Assembly (NCBI GenBank): GCA_046518185.1
Contig: JBKGRZ010000003.1
Coordinates: 248,001-312,000 of the forward strand
From: Scandinavium vulneris_A
Lineage (GTDB): Bacteria > Pseudomonadota > Gammaproteobacteria > Enterobacterales > Enterobacteriaceae
Length of the DNA stretch: 64,000 nt
Direction of reading: 5' to 3'
Every line of letters begins with the position of its first letter. Position 1 is the stretch's first letter. This document shows, piece after piece, positions 1 to 8,353 of this stretch. A program made the position numbers and the translations under genes. The notes below the pieces were generated by a model. That model saw only the letters and a list, made by a program, of their open reading frames with translations. It had not been told where the DNA came from and ran no database searches.

Positions 1-1
1 A

Positions 2-724
2 TTACTCTTTATCGCCCAGCAGAACGGATTCCAGCGCGATTTTAATCATGTCGTTAAACGTGGTCTGACGCTCAGCGGCGGTGGTCTGCTCGTGAGTACG
101 GATATGGTCAGACACGGTGCAGATGGTCAGGGCTTTCGCACCGAACTCCGCCGCAACGCCGTAGATACCGGCGGCTTCCATTTCGACACCCAGAATGCCG
201 TATTTTTCCATCACGTCGAACATTTCGCCGCCGTCTGGAGAATAGAACAGGTCAGCAGAGAAGATGTTGCCGACGCGCGCATCAACGCCGAGCGCTTTCG
301 CCGCATCTACTGCGTTACGCACCATGCCGAAGTCAGCGATCGCCGCAAAGTCGTGATCTTTGAAACGCATACGGTTTACTTTGGAATCGGTGCAGGCACC
401 CATGCCGATAACCACGTCGCGCAGTTTGACATCCATGCGCACCGCGCCGCAGGAGCCTACACGAATGATTTTCTTCACACCGAAATCGGTGATCAGCTCT
501 TTGGTATAGATGGAGCAGGACGGGATGCCCATGCCGTGGCCCATGACGGAAATTTTACGGCCCTTGTAGGTCCCGGTAAAACCCAGCATGCCGCGCACGT
601 TGTTCACTTCGCGCACATCTTCGAGGAACGTTTCAGCGATATGCTTCGCACGCAGGGGATCGCCCGGCATCAGTACAACGTCTGCGAAATCACCCATCTC
701 GGCGTTAATGTGTGGAGTTGCCAT
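2..724 (-). CDS. deoD: Purine nucleoside phosphorylase DeoD
   Basis: Cytosolic phosphorolysis of purine (deoxy)ribonucleosides to the base plus (deoxy)ribose-1-phosphate. The 240-codon frame starts at MATPHINAEMGDFADVV, matching the E. coli protein in length and near-identical in sequence. A 23-residue upstream extension of the frame is ignored because the family begins at MATPHI. Visible hallmarks are the phosphate-binding GDPLRAK segment near residue 20, RVGSCG, VEMEAAG (ribose-binding Glu) and the catalytic Asp in TVSDHI. It is the promoter-distal gene of deoC-deoA-deoB-deoD, 93 bp after deoB across a REP. The stop codon lies at the window edge, so the gene is complete. Confidence 0.98.
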   Translation of the reverse strand: MATPHINAEMGDFADVVLMPGDPLRAKHIAETFLEDVREVNNVRGMLGFTGTYKGRKISVMGHGMGIPSCSIYTKELITDFGVKKIIRVGSCGAVRMDVKLRDVVIGMGACTDSKVNRMRFKDHDFAAIADFGMVRNAVDAAKALGVDARVGNIFSADLFYSPDGGEMFDVMEKYGILGVEMEAAGIYGVAAEFGAKALTICTVSDHIRTHEQTTAAERQTTFNDMIKIALESVLLGDKE

Positions 725-740
725 CTTTCTATCCTTTTTA

Positions 741-815
741 TGTTTATTCGCCGGGTAGCGAAAACCCGGTATACAAAACCGTAGGCCCGGCAAGCTGTGC
801 GCCGCCGGGCAATCC
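741..815. repeat. REP/BIME between deoB and deoD
   Basis: The deoB-deoD gap holds two dyads: CCGGGT/ACCCGG (751-769), and a typical REP unit GTAGGCCCGGCAAG with the inverted CGCCGGGC arm (781-810). Similar REP units recur in several intergenic gaps of this window. Inside an operon they usually act on mRNA 3' stability; that role is inferred here. Confidence 0.75.
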
Positions 816-817
816 CA

Positions 818-2041
818 TTACAGCATGTTTTTGCCGTATTCCATTGGTGACGTCCCGAAATAGGTCGCCAGGGTCTGACCGATGTCCGCGAAGGTTTCGC
901 GATGACCAAGCGAGCCCGCTTTCACTTTCGGGCCGTACACCAGCACCGGAATGTGTTCCCGGGTGTGATCGGTCCCGGTCCAGGTCGGGTCGCAGCCGTG
1001 GTCAGCGGTGAGGATGATGATGTCATCTTCACCCACCAGCTCAAGCAGCTCCGGCAGACGGCGGTCAAACAGTTCCAGACCCGCAGCATAACCGGCGACA
1101 TCGCGACGGTGGCCCCAGGAGGAGTCGAAATCAACGAAGTTCGTGAAGACAATGGTCTTATCGCCCGCTTCTTTCATCTCTTTGATGGTGGCATCAAACA
1201 GCGCGTCCAGACCGGTAGCTTTCACTTTCTTGGTGATGCCGCAGTTGGCGTAGATATCCGCGATTTTACCGACGGACACGACGTGGCCGTCTTTTTCATC
1301 AACCAGCTTCTGCAATACGGTCGCCGCTGGCGGTTCAACGGCCAGATCGTGACGGTTGCCGGTACGTTCGAAGTGACCCGCTTTATCGCCCACGAACGGA
1401 CGCGCAATCACGCGACCAATGTTGTAGCCGCCTTCGGTCAGCTCAACACGCGCAATTTCGCACAGCTCATACAGCTTATCGAGGCCGTAGGTTTCTTCGT
1501 GGCAGGCAATCTGGAACACTGAATCCGCGGAGGTGTAGAAAATCGGCTTACCGGTTTTCATGTGCTCTTCGCCCAACTCATCCAGAATCACGGTCCCGGA
1601 AGAGTGGCAGTTACCCAGGTAGCCCGGCAGATTGGCACGTTTCACCAGTTTGTCGAGCAGCTCCTGCGGGAAGCTGTTGTGATGTTCAGGGAAGTAACCC
1701 CAGTCAAACAGCACAGGCACACCGGCGATTTCCCAGTGGCCAGACGGGGTATCTTTCCCGGAGGAAAGCTCATGCGCCCAGCCGTATGCGCCAGTCACTT
1801 CAGCGTTGCCGTCCATACCTGCGGCAACCTTACCGGTGGAGCCTTCGTGGGCTTTAACCAGACCCAGACGGGTCAGGTTCGGCAGGTTCAGCGGGCCCTT
1901 ACGGCCTTTATCTGCTTCACCTTTCGCACAGGCCTCTGCGATGTGGCCCATGGTGTCGGCACCGACATCACCAAAACGTTCTGCGTCTTCGGTGGCGCCG
2001 ATCCCAAAAGAGTCCAGCACCATAATAAATGCACGTTTCAT
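818..2041 (-). CDS. deoB: Phosphopentomutase DeoB
   Basis: Interconverts (deoxy)ribose-1-phosphate and (deoxy)ribose-5-phosphate, linking DeoD/DeoA to DeoC. The start MKRAFIMVLDSFGIGAT gives 407 aa, the E. coli length; the nine residues upstream in the open frame are not conserved. It belongs to the alkaline phosphatase superfamily: the N-terminal D-S-F-G-I-G metal-binding stretch and the C-terminal ILTADHGCDPTW and TDHTREHIPVLVYG metal ligands are visible. An A-rich SD (GGAGAAG) precedes the ATG. It lies in the deo operon 51 bp after deoA. Confidence 0.98.
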   Translation of the reverse strand: MKRAFIMVLDSFGIGATEDAERFGDVGADTMGHIAEACAKGEADKGRKGPLNLPNLTRLGLVKAHEGSTGKVAAGMDGNAEVTGAYGWAHELSSGKDTPSGHWEIAGVPVLFDWGYFPEHHNSFPQELLDKLVKRANLPGYLGNCHSSGTVILDELGEEHMKTGKPIFYTSADSVFQIACHEETYGLDKLYELCEIARVELTEGGYNIGRVIARPFVGDKAGHFERTGNRHDLAVEPPAATVLQKLVDEKDGHVVSVGKIADIYANCGITKKVKATGLDALFDATIKEMKEAGDKTIVFTNFVDFDSSWGHRRDVAGYAAGLELFDRRLPELLELVGEDDIIILTADHGCDPTWTGTDHTREHIPVLVYGPKVKAGSLGHRETFADIGQTLATYFGTSPMEYGKNML

Positions 2042-2092
2042 ATCTTCTCCGTACGTTTTGCGCTGCAAAAAAGCGATCAGATCAGTATACCG

Positions 2093-3415
2093 CTATTGCG
2101 TGATTCGACGATAGACCGTTGGTGTTTCTTTCGGTGCGACGTCGTCCAGTTTAATTGCCGCTTTCACCGCTTTCGCGGCTTCTTGCCAGCTCGCTTCGTC
2201 TTTCGCGTGGATGATGGCCAGTGGACGCTGTCCGTCAATGCTGTCGCCCAGACGGGCCATGTCGGTGAAACCGACGCTGTAATCCAGCGCATCAGAAGCC
2301 TGACGACGGCCACCGCCCATCGACACCACCGCCATGCCTAACGCGCGGGTATCCATCGCGGAGACAAAGCCTTCGGTATCGGCATATACCGCTTTGCTGA
2401 GCATCGCCGTTGGCAGGTATTTCGCGTAGTGCTCAACGAAATCGGTCGGGCCTTTTTGCGCCGCAACCATGCGGCCGAAGATTTCCGCCGCTTTACCGCT
2501 GTCCAGCCCCGCCTGCAGTTTGGCGCGAGCATCGGCTTCGTCTTTCGCCAGACGGCCGGAAATGAGCATTTCCACGCACAGCGCCATGGTCACGTCGAAC
2601 AGACGCGGGTTACGGTATTCACCGGTCAGGAACTGCACCGCTTCGCGGACTTCAACCGCGTTCCCGGCGCTGGACGCCAGTACCTGGTTCATGTCGGTCA
2701 GCAGGGCGGTGGTCCGCACGCCTGCGCCGTTAGATACGCCAACGATGGCTTCGGCCAGTGCCGCAGAGAGTTCATAGGTCGGCATAAATGCGCCGCTGCC
2801 CACTTTCACGTCCATGACCAGCGCGTCCAGCCCTTCGGCCAGTTTCTTCGCCAGAATCGAGGCGGTGATCAGCGGAATAGAATCGACGGTGGCAGTGATG
2901 TCGCGCGTGGCATAAAAACGTTTATCCGCTGGCGCGAGGGAGCTGGTCTGCCCAATGATCGCCACGCCAACGTCTTTAATAATTTCGCGGAAACGGTTGT
3001 CGTCCGGGAAGATATCGAACCCCGGGATCGCTTCCAGTTTGTCGAGGGTCCCGCCGGTATGCCCCAGGCCACGCCCGGAGATCATTGGCACGTAGCCGCC
3101 GCAGGCCGCCACCATTGGGCCCAGCATCAGCGAGGTCACATCACCCACGCCGCCGGTGGAGTGCTTATCGACAATCGGGCCATTCAGATTAAGGCTTTTC
3201 CAGTCGAGCACCGTGCCTGAATCCCGCATCGCCATGGTCAGCGAGACACGCTCCGGCATAGACATATCGTGGAAGAAAATGGTCATCGCCAGGGCGGCAA
3301 TCTGCCCTTCCGACACGGTGTTATCACGAATACCATTGATGAAGAAACGGATCTCTTCGTCACTCAGCGCGTGACCATCGCGTTTTTTACGAATAATTTC
3401 TTGTGCGAGAAACAC
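2093..3415 (-). CDS. deoA: Thymidine phosphorylase DeoA
   Basis: Phosphorolysis of thymidine and deoxyuridine to base plus deoxyribose-1-phosphate. A GTG start (VFLAQEIIRKKRDG) gives 440 aa, the E. coli length, and has a G-rich SD (ATGGGGG) just upstream. The in-frame ATG 12 bases earlier would overlap that SD, so GTG is preferred. Family signatures seen: VDKHSTGGVGDVTSL (phosphate loop), SGRGLGHTGGTLDK and ALVMDVKVGSGAFM. The N-terminal helical domain and C-terminal alpha/beta domain are intact. It follows deoC after a REP-containing gap of about 107 bp. Confidence 0.97.
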   Translation of the reverse strand: MFLAQEIIRKKRDGHALSDEEIRFFINGIRDNTVSEGQIAALAMTIFFHDMSMPERVSLTMAMRDSGTVLDWKSLNLNGPIVDKHSTGGVGDVTSLMLGPMVAACGGYVPMISGRGLGHTGGTLDKLEAIPGFDIFPDDNRFREIIKDVGVAIIGQTSSLAPADKRFYATRDITATVDSIPLITASILAKKLAEGLDALVMDVKVGSGAFMPTYELSAALAEAIVGVSNGAGVRTTALLTDMNQVLASSAGNAVEVREAVQFLTGEYRNPRLFDVTMALCVEMLISGRLAKDEADARAKLQAGLDSGKAAEIFGRMVAAQKGPTDFVEHYAKYLPTAMLSKAVYADTEGFVSAMDTRALGMAVVSMGGGRRQASDALDYSVGFTDMARLGDSIDGQRPLAIIHAKDEASWQEAAKAVKAAIKLDDVAPKETPTVYRRITQ

Positions 3416-3439
3416 GGTAACCCCCATGAGGAATCGGGT

Positions 3440-3515
3440 GAAAGGTGGCGGGTGGCGCGATGCTTACCCGCCCTACGATCCAGTAGGCCGGATAAGCAAC
3501 GCGTCATCCGGCAAT
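3440..3515. repeat. REP/BIME between deoC and deoA
   Basis: Two REP-type dyads: GGCGGGTGG/ACCCGCC (about 3446-3472), and GTAGGCCGGATAAG with the inverted CATCCGGC arm (3484-3513). They separate the first and second genes of the deo operon. Confidence 0.75.
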
Positions 3516-3522
3516 TGTTGAC

Positions 3523-4302
3523 TTAGTAGCTGCTGGCGCTCTTGCCATCGCCATGTCCCAGAGCTTTCAGCAGGCTCGCGAGCAGGCTGGATGCACCGAA
3601 ACGGTAATGACGCGCGTCGGCCCAATCGGCACCAAACAGCTCATCGGCAATCGCCAGGAATTGCTGCGCGTCTTCCGCAGTACGCACGCCGCCCGCAGGC
3701 TTAAAGCCGACGGTTTTTTCAACGCCCATATCACGGATAACTTCCATCATGATGCGTGCGCTTTCCGGGGTGGCGTTCACTGGCACTTTACCGGTAGAGG
3801 TTTTGATGAAATCGGCCCCGGCTTTGATAGAGATTTCAGACGCTTTACGAATCAGCGCTTCTTCTTTCAGTTCGCCGGTTTCGATGATCACTTTCAGCAG
3901 CACGTTCGCAGCGGCGCAGGCATCTTTACAGGCTTTCACCAGATCAAAACCGACCTGCTCGTTACCGGCGATCAGCGCGCGGTACGGGAAGACTACGTCC
4001 ACTTCATCTGCACCGTAAGCGATAGCCGCCCGGGTTTCCGCCAGCGCGATATCGATGTCATCGTTGCCGTGCGGGAAGTTGGTAACGGTTGCGATACGCA
4101 CATCCGGCGTGCCCTGTGCATTCAGGGTTTTACGCGCGATAGGGATGAAGCGTGGATAAATACAGATTGCCGCGGTATTGCCCACCGGGGTTTTCGCCTG
4201 ATGGCACAGGGCGATCACTTTCGCATCGGTGTCATCATCGTTCAGGGTGGTCAGGTCCATCAGTTTTAACGCGCGCAGGCTGCTTGCAGTTAAATCGGTC
4301 AT
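3523..4302 (-). CDS. deoC: Deoxyribose-phosphate aldolase DeoC
   Basis: Cleaves 2-deoxyribose-5-phosphate to acetaldehyde and glyceraldehyde-3-phosphate in the cytosol. It is 259 aa, identical in length to E. coli, and starts MTDLTASSLRALKLMDLT with SD CCGGAG. The Schiff-base lysine lies in DFIKTSTGKVPVNAT and the second active-site lysine in VGFKPAGGVRT. The TIM-barrel core is complete and ends in the family C-terminal GDGKSASSY (catalytic terminal Tyr). It is the first gene of the deo operon, behind conserved DeoR and CRP elements. Confidence 0.98.
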   Translation of the reverse strand: MTDLTASSLRALKLMDLTTLNDDDTDAKVIALCHQAKTPVGNTAAICIYPRFIPIARKTLNAQGTPDVRIATVTNFPHGNDDIDIALAETRAAIAYGADEVDVVFPYRALIAGNEQVGFDLVKACKDACAAANVLLKVIIETGELKEEALIRKASEISIKAGADFIKTSTGKVPVNATPESARIMMEVIRDMGVEKTVGFKPAGGVRTAEDAQQFLAIADELFGADWADARHYRFGASSLLASLLKALGHGDGKSASSY

Positions 4303-4336
4303 GTTATCTCCGGTGTTTAATTTTACCTTGCGGGTC

Positions 4337-4352
4337 TGTGACTATTTTAACA
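4337..4352 (-). promoter_or_regulatory. DeoR operator/-10 of deoP2-like promoter
   Basis: On the minus strand this reads TGTTAAAATAGTCACA, a near-palindrome closely resembling the E. coli deo operator TGTTAGAATACTAACA that overlaps the promoter -10. It lies 35 bp upstream of deoC. Binding by DeoR is inferred from similarity. Confidence 0.7.
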
Positions 4353-4366
4353 CCGACCCACGGTTA

Positions 4367-4385
4367 CACTTCGATCCTCATCACA
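4367..4385 (-). promoter_or_regulatory. CRP site of deoP2-like promoter
   Basis: Minus-strand TGTGATGAGGATCGAAGTG matches the E. coli deoP2 CRP-1 site (TGTGATGTGTATCGAAGTG) at all but two positions. It is centred upstream of the DeoR/-10 element with the same order. Confidence 0.75.
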
Positions 4386-4401
4386 GTTAATGAAACGCAT
4401 G

Positions 4402-4413
4402 TGCAAATTTGCA
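4402..4413. promoter_or_regulatory. TGCAAATTTGCA palindrome, CytR-type site
   Basis: A perfect 12-bp palindrome just upstream of the CRP site. E. coli deoP2 has a CytR site made of inverted TGCAA-type half-sites between two CRP sites, so CytR is the likely ligand by position and half-site sequence (inference). Confidence 0.45.
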
Positions 4414-4442
4414 TGACTGTAATGAGAGCTCTATCACTCTTT

Positions 4443-4488
4443 AAAGCGCCAGTGTGGGAGGTTGGATCAAAAGTCCCGCTGGCGCTTT
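4443..4488 (+). promoter_or_regulatory. 10-bp inverted repeat in yjjI leader
   Basis: AAAGCGCCAG (4443-4452) is repeated inverted as CTGGCGCTTT (4479-4488), followed by TTCTCTACACTG, 43 bp before the yjjI ATG. It could be a terminator-like hairpin isolating yjjI from the divergent deo promoter, or a 5'-UTR structure. No regulator is recognised. Confidence 0.4.
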
Positions 4489-4530
4489 TCTCTACACTGT
4501 CCTCATCGTCAACGCGTCTGAGGAACTTCT

Positions 4531-6069
4531 ATGTCTGACTCTTTTGAGCAACGTTGCCAGAATATTGTGACAAGTAAAACGCTAAGCCCCGAGCAAAAAC
4601 GTCACTTCCTGGCCCTTGAAGCAGAAAACGCTTTACCCTATCCCGTCCTGCCAGCAGATGCCCAGGCGGCGCTGAATGACGGCGTTATCTGCGACATGTT
4701 TGAAGGCCATGCGCCGTTCAAACCGCGTTACGTGCTGCCGGACTACGCCCGCTTCCTCGCCAACGGATCGCAATGGCTTGAGCTTGAAGGGGCGAAAGAC
4801 CTGGATGACGCGCTGTCGTTACTCACTATTCTCTATCATCACGTGCCTTCGGTGACCTCGATGCCGGTTTACCTTGGGCACCTGGATACGATCCTTTCAC
4901 CTTATGTTAAAATTCTAACACAAGAAGAAATCGATATCCGCATAAAACGTTTCTGGCGCTATCTCGACCGCACCCTGCCGGATGCGTTTACCCATGTCAA
5001 TATTGGCCCGGAAGACACGCCGGTTACACGCGCCATTTTACGGGCTGATGCCGAGTTAAAGCAGGTTGCTCCGAACCTGACCTTCATCTACGACCGGGAA
5101 ATTACCCCGGATGATTTACTGCTTGAGGTGAGCAAAAACATCTGCGAATGCAGTAAACCGCACATCGCCAACGGCCCTGTGAATGATAAATTTTTCACAA
5201 AAGGACAGTATGGGGTGGTCAGTTGTTACAACTCACTGCCGCTGGCGGGCGGCGGCAGCACCCTTGTTCGCCTCAATTTGAAAGAAATCGCGCTGCGCAG
5301 TGCATCGACGGAAGACTTCTTTGCCCATGTCCTGCCGCACTATTGCCAGCAGCAGATCAGCATCATCGATGCCCGCTGCGCGTTCCTCTATGAACAATCG
5401 CACTTCTTTGAGAATAGCTTCCTGGTGGCCGAAGGGTTGATTGACCCGCAGCGATTTACGCCGATGTTTGGCATGTACGGCCTTGCTGAGGCCGTGAATG
5501 TGCTGTGTGAAAAAGCGGGCAGCCCGGCACGCTATGGCCAGCATGATGAAGCCAATGAGCTTGGCTGGCGCATCAGCGCGCAGTTAGCAGCGTTTGTGGA
5601 AAATACGCCAGTGAAGTATGGCTGGAACCAGCGCGCACTGTTGCATGCGCAGTCGGGTATCAGCTCTGATAGCGGCACCACGCCGGGGGCGCGCATTCCA
5701 TATGGCAGCGAGCCGGATCCGGTCAGCCACCTGCTGACCGTCGCCCCGCATCATGCCTTTTACCCGGCCGGGATCAGCGACATTCTGACCCTGGACGAAA
5801 CCATCAAACGCAATCCGCAGGCGGTCATGCAGCTGTGCCTGGGCGCGTTTAACGCTGGAATGCGTGAGTTTTCGGCCAACGTCAGCGGTAACGATTTAGT
5901 TCGTGTCACCGGCTATATGGTGCGCTTGTCCGAGCTGGAAAAATTCCGCGCGGAAGGTTCGCGCACCAATACCACATGGCTGGGCGAAGAAGCCGCACGC
6001 AACACCCGTATTCTGGAACGACAGCCGAGAGTCATCAGCCATGAGCAGCAGATGCGCTTTAGTCAGTAA
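4531..6069 (+). CDS. yjjI: Glycyl-radical enzyme-family protein YjjI
   Basis: A 512-aa member of the DUF3029/YjjI family of glycyl-radical enzymes; its substrate is not known. The start MSDSFEQRCQNIV has SD TGAGGA. The C-terminal R-V-T-G-Y-M-V-R-L places the candidate radical glycine near residue 461, at the usual distance from the C terminus, and a conserved Cys in VVSCYNSLPLAGGG is a candidate thiyl-radical residue. It is divergent from deoC and overlaps its activase gene yjjW by 29 bp, so the two are translationally coupled. The activity should be anaerobic. Position next to deo suggests a role with deoxyribose or acetaldehyde metabolism, but that is only guilt by association. Confidence 0.9.
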   Translation: MSDSFEQRCQNIVTSKTLSPEQKRHFLALEAENALPYPVLPADAQAALNDGVICDMFEGHAPFKPRYVLPDYARFLANGSQWLELEGAKDLDDALSLLTILYHHVPSVTSMPVYLGHLDTILSPYVKILTQEEIDIRIKRFWRYLDRTLPDAFTHVNIGPEDTPVTRAILRADAELKQVAPNLTFIYDREITPDDLLLEVSKNICECSKPHIANGPVNDKFFTKGQYGVVSCYNSLPLAGGGSTLVRLNLKEIALRSASTEDFFAHVLPHYCQQQISIIDARCAFLYEQSHFFENSFLVAEGLIDPQRFTPMFGMYGLAEAVNVLCEKAGSPARYGQHDEANELGWRISAQLAAFVENTPVKYGWNQRALLHAQSGISSDSGTTPGARIPYGSEPDPVSHLLTVAPHHAFYPAGISDILTLDETIKRNPQAVMQLCLGAFNAGMREFSANVSGNDLVRVTGYMVRLSELEKFRAEGSRTNTTWLGEEAARNTRILERQPRVISHEQQMRFSQ

Positions 6070-6904
6070 TATCATTCCGTTCTCCTGCGTCGACGGCCCC
6101 GGCAGCCGTCTGACGCTGTTTTTACAGGGCTGCAATCTACGCTGTAAAAGCTGCCACAATCCGTGGACCATCGGACGCTGTAACGACTGCGGTGAATGCG
6201 TTGCGCCCTGCCCGCACGGCGCGCTTTCGCTGCAGAACGGCCACGTCGTTTGGCAGGAAGCGGATTGCCAGCAGTGCGACACCTGCCTGACACAGTGCCC
6301 TCAGCAGGCCACGCCGATGGCGCGGATGCTCACGGTCGATGAGGTGCTAAAGCAGGTGACGCGCGCCGCGCCGTTTATCGAAGGCATTACCGTCAGCGGC
6401 GGGGAAGCTACCACCCAGTTGCCGTTTATCGTTGAATTGTTCAGTCAGCTTAACGCTACGCCTGCCCTGAAGCATTTGACCTGTCTGGTCGACAGTAACG
6501 GCGAGCTGGGTATAAACGGCTGGGAGAGGTTACGGCCCGTCTGTGATGGGGTGATGGTGGATTTGAAAGCGTGGGATGAGGATGTGCATCTGGCGCTCAC
6601 CGGACGAAGCAACGCGCGAATAAAAGCGAGTATTCGCTGGCTGGCGAAACAACGAATGCTGGCGGAGTTACGCCTGCTGGTTATTCCAGGGCAAACGGAT
6701 TATCTGCAGGCCATTGAGCCGCTGAGTGAATTTATTCGTTCGTTAGAGGATGTGCCGCTGAGGCTGAACGCCTTTCATGCGCACGGCGTATACGGGGAAG
6801 CGAAGACCTGGCGCAGCGCCGGTGCGCAGGACGTTGAGCCACTGGCACAGGCGCTGAATGACCGGGGAATAACAGAGATTATTCTCCCGACGCTTTATTT
6901 GTAG
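6041..6904 (+). CDS. yjjW: Radical-SAM glycyl-radical activase YjjW
   Basis: Predicted to install the glycyl radical on YjjI. The start MSSRCALVSNIIPFSCVDGP gives 287 aa, the E. coli length, and lies inside the end of yjjI; earlier in-frame codons only read through yjjI out of phase. The radical-SAM cluster motif CNLRCKSC (CX3CX2C) is followed by two ferredoxin-like CX2CX2CX3C clusters (CNDCGECVAPC and CQQCDTCLTQC), the layout of PFL-activase-type enzymes with auxiliary clusters. The SAM-binding GG is in TVSGGEAT. Convergent with the downstream nucleoside transporter, with only one base between the stops. Confidence 0.93.
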   Translation: MSSRCALVSNIIPFSCVDGPGSRLTLFLQGCNLRCKSCHNPWTIGRCNDCGECVAPCPHGALSLQNGHVVWQEADCQQCDTCLTQCPQQATPMARMLTVDEVLKQVTRAAPFIEGITVSGGEATTQLPFIVELFSQLNATPALKHLTCLVDSNGELGINGWERLRPVCDGVMVDLKAWDEDVHLALTGRSNARIKASIRWLAKQRMLAELRLLVIPGQTDYLQAIEPLSEFIRSLEDVPLRLNAFHAHGVYGEAKTWRSAGAQDVEPLAQALNDRGITEIILPTLYL

Positions 6905-6905
6905 A

Positions 6906-8183
6906 TTAGAGTGCGAGGAATACCCCGGCAATGGTGGCGCTCATCAGGTTCGAGAGCGTCCCGGCCGCCACGGCTTTCAGGCCCAACTGGGCGATATCCT
7001 GGCGACGGCTTGGTGCCAGGCTGCCCAGACCGCCAATCAGGATCGCAATCGACGACAGGTTGGCAAAACCGCACAGGGCAAACGAGATAATGGCTTTGGT
7101 GTGGTCAGAAATCACTTGTAAGCCAGCCGCCGCTACCACTGCATCGTCCTTCAAATATTCACCGAAGTTCATGTAGGCCACGAACTCGTTGATGATCAGC
7201 TTCTGACCGATGAATGACCCGGCGACCGTCGCTTCACTCCACGGCACACCAATCACCCACGCCAGCGGGGAGAACACCCAGCCGAGGATCAGCTGCATCG
7301 ACAGCTGCGGATAGTCAAACCAGCCACCAATCCCGGAGAGAATGCCGTTCAGCAGTGCAATCAGCGCCACGAAGGCCAGCAACATTGCCCCGACGTTCAG
7401 CGCCAGCTGCATCCCGGACGCCGCACCCGATGCGGCAGCATCCAGCACGTTAGACGGACGGTCAGCATCCGGCATCTGAGCTTCCAGCTCCGGTGAATCA
7501 TTCGGGATTTCGGTTTCCGGCAGCATGATTTTCGCGAACAGCAGACCACCCGGTGCGGCCATGAAGGACGCGGCAATCAGGTATTCCAGCGGAACGCCCA
7601 TCTGCGCATAACCCGCCAGTACAGAACCGGCCACCGACGCCAGGCCACCACACATCACCGCAAACAACTCAGAGCGGGTCATGGTCGCAATGTAAGGACG
7701 CACCACCAGCGGAGCTTCGGTTTGACCGACGAAAATATTCGCGGTGGCCGACAGCGATTCGGTACGAGAGGTTTTCAGCAAGGCACGCAGACCGCCGCCC
7801 AGAATACGGATCACGAACTGCATGATGCCGAGGTAGTAGAGCACCGCAATCAGCGAGGAGAAGAAGACGATGACCGGCAGCACGCGCAGGGCAAAGATAA
7901 AGCCACCGCCGCCAAAGAGTTCGAACATTTTATCGGAAACCAGGCCACCGAACAGAAAGCCGATCCCTTCGTTGCCATAGGCGATAACGTTTGCGACGCC
8001 CTCGGACATCGCCAGCAGCACTTTGCGACCAGCAGGAACATAAAGGATCAGCGCCCCAATGGCGACCTGAATCATCCATGCGCCGAGAACGGTACGCAGG
8101 TTGATGGCACGACGGTTACTGGAAAGCAGCACGGCGATGGCAATCAGTACCACCATGCCGATCAGTCCCATGAGGATTTGCAT
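6906..8183 (-). CDS. nupX: NupX/NupC-type concentrative nucleoside transporter
   Basis: Inner-membrane CNT-family protein of 425 aa, predicted to import nucleosides with H+ or Na+. The start MQILMGLIGMVVLIAIAVLL follows GGGA; nine earlier codons are dropped as non-family. Seen: three N-terminal membrane helices, the gate-like hydrophobic core, IFVGQTEAPLVVRPYI (CNT substrate/ion motif), and in the C half NEFVAYMNF and CGFANLSSIAILIGGLG. The sequence resembles YeiM (NupX) more than NupC, so the symbol names the subfamily. E. coli has no such gene between yjjW and yjjV; here it stands 2.6 kb from deoC, so it could feed the deo pathway. Confidence 0.85.
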   Translation of the reverse strand: MQILMGLIGMVVLIAIAVLLSSNRRAINLRTVLGAWMIQVAIGALILYVPAGRKVLLAMSEGVANVIAYGNEGIGFLFGGLVSDKMFELFGGGGFIFALRVLPVIVFFSSLIAVLYYLGIMQFVIRILGGGLRALLKTSRTESLSATANIFVGQTEAPLVVRPYIATMTRSELFAVMCGGLASVAGSVLAGYAQMGVPLEYLIAASFMAAPGGLLFAKIMLPETEIPNDSPELEAQMPDADRPSNVLDAAASGAASGMQLALNVGAMLLAFVALIALLNGILSGIGGWFDYPQLSMQLILGWVFSPLAWVIGVPWSEATVAGSFIGQKLIINEFVAYMNFGEYLKDDAVVAAAGLQVISDHTKAIISFALCGFANLSSIAILIGGLGSLAPSRRQDIAQLGLKAVAAGTLSNLMSATIAGVFLAL

Positions 8184-8353
8184 ACAGAGTCCCTGTGTAA
8201 TGAAAGTCAAAAGGTGAAAGTGGGATAAATCCCATTCAAGCGGGCCGATTATAACGATCAGTGACTATTCTGTGCGTCCGGTTCACACAATTCTGGCAAT
8301 TATATGAATCGAATGCTGAAGAATGAGATCTGCGTCACTTACAGGGAGGCTAA

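Noticed and set aside
4450..4475. FNR box before yjjI (GGATCAAAAG)
   Set aside because: Only one half-site (ATCAA) is present; the TTGAT half is missing at the right spacing.
8271..8289. CRP-like TGTG...CACA sequence upstream of nupX
   Set aside because: The half-sites are one base too far apart for a standard TGTGA-N6-TCACA site.
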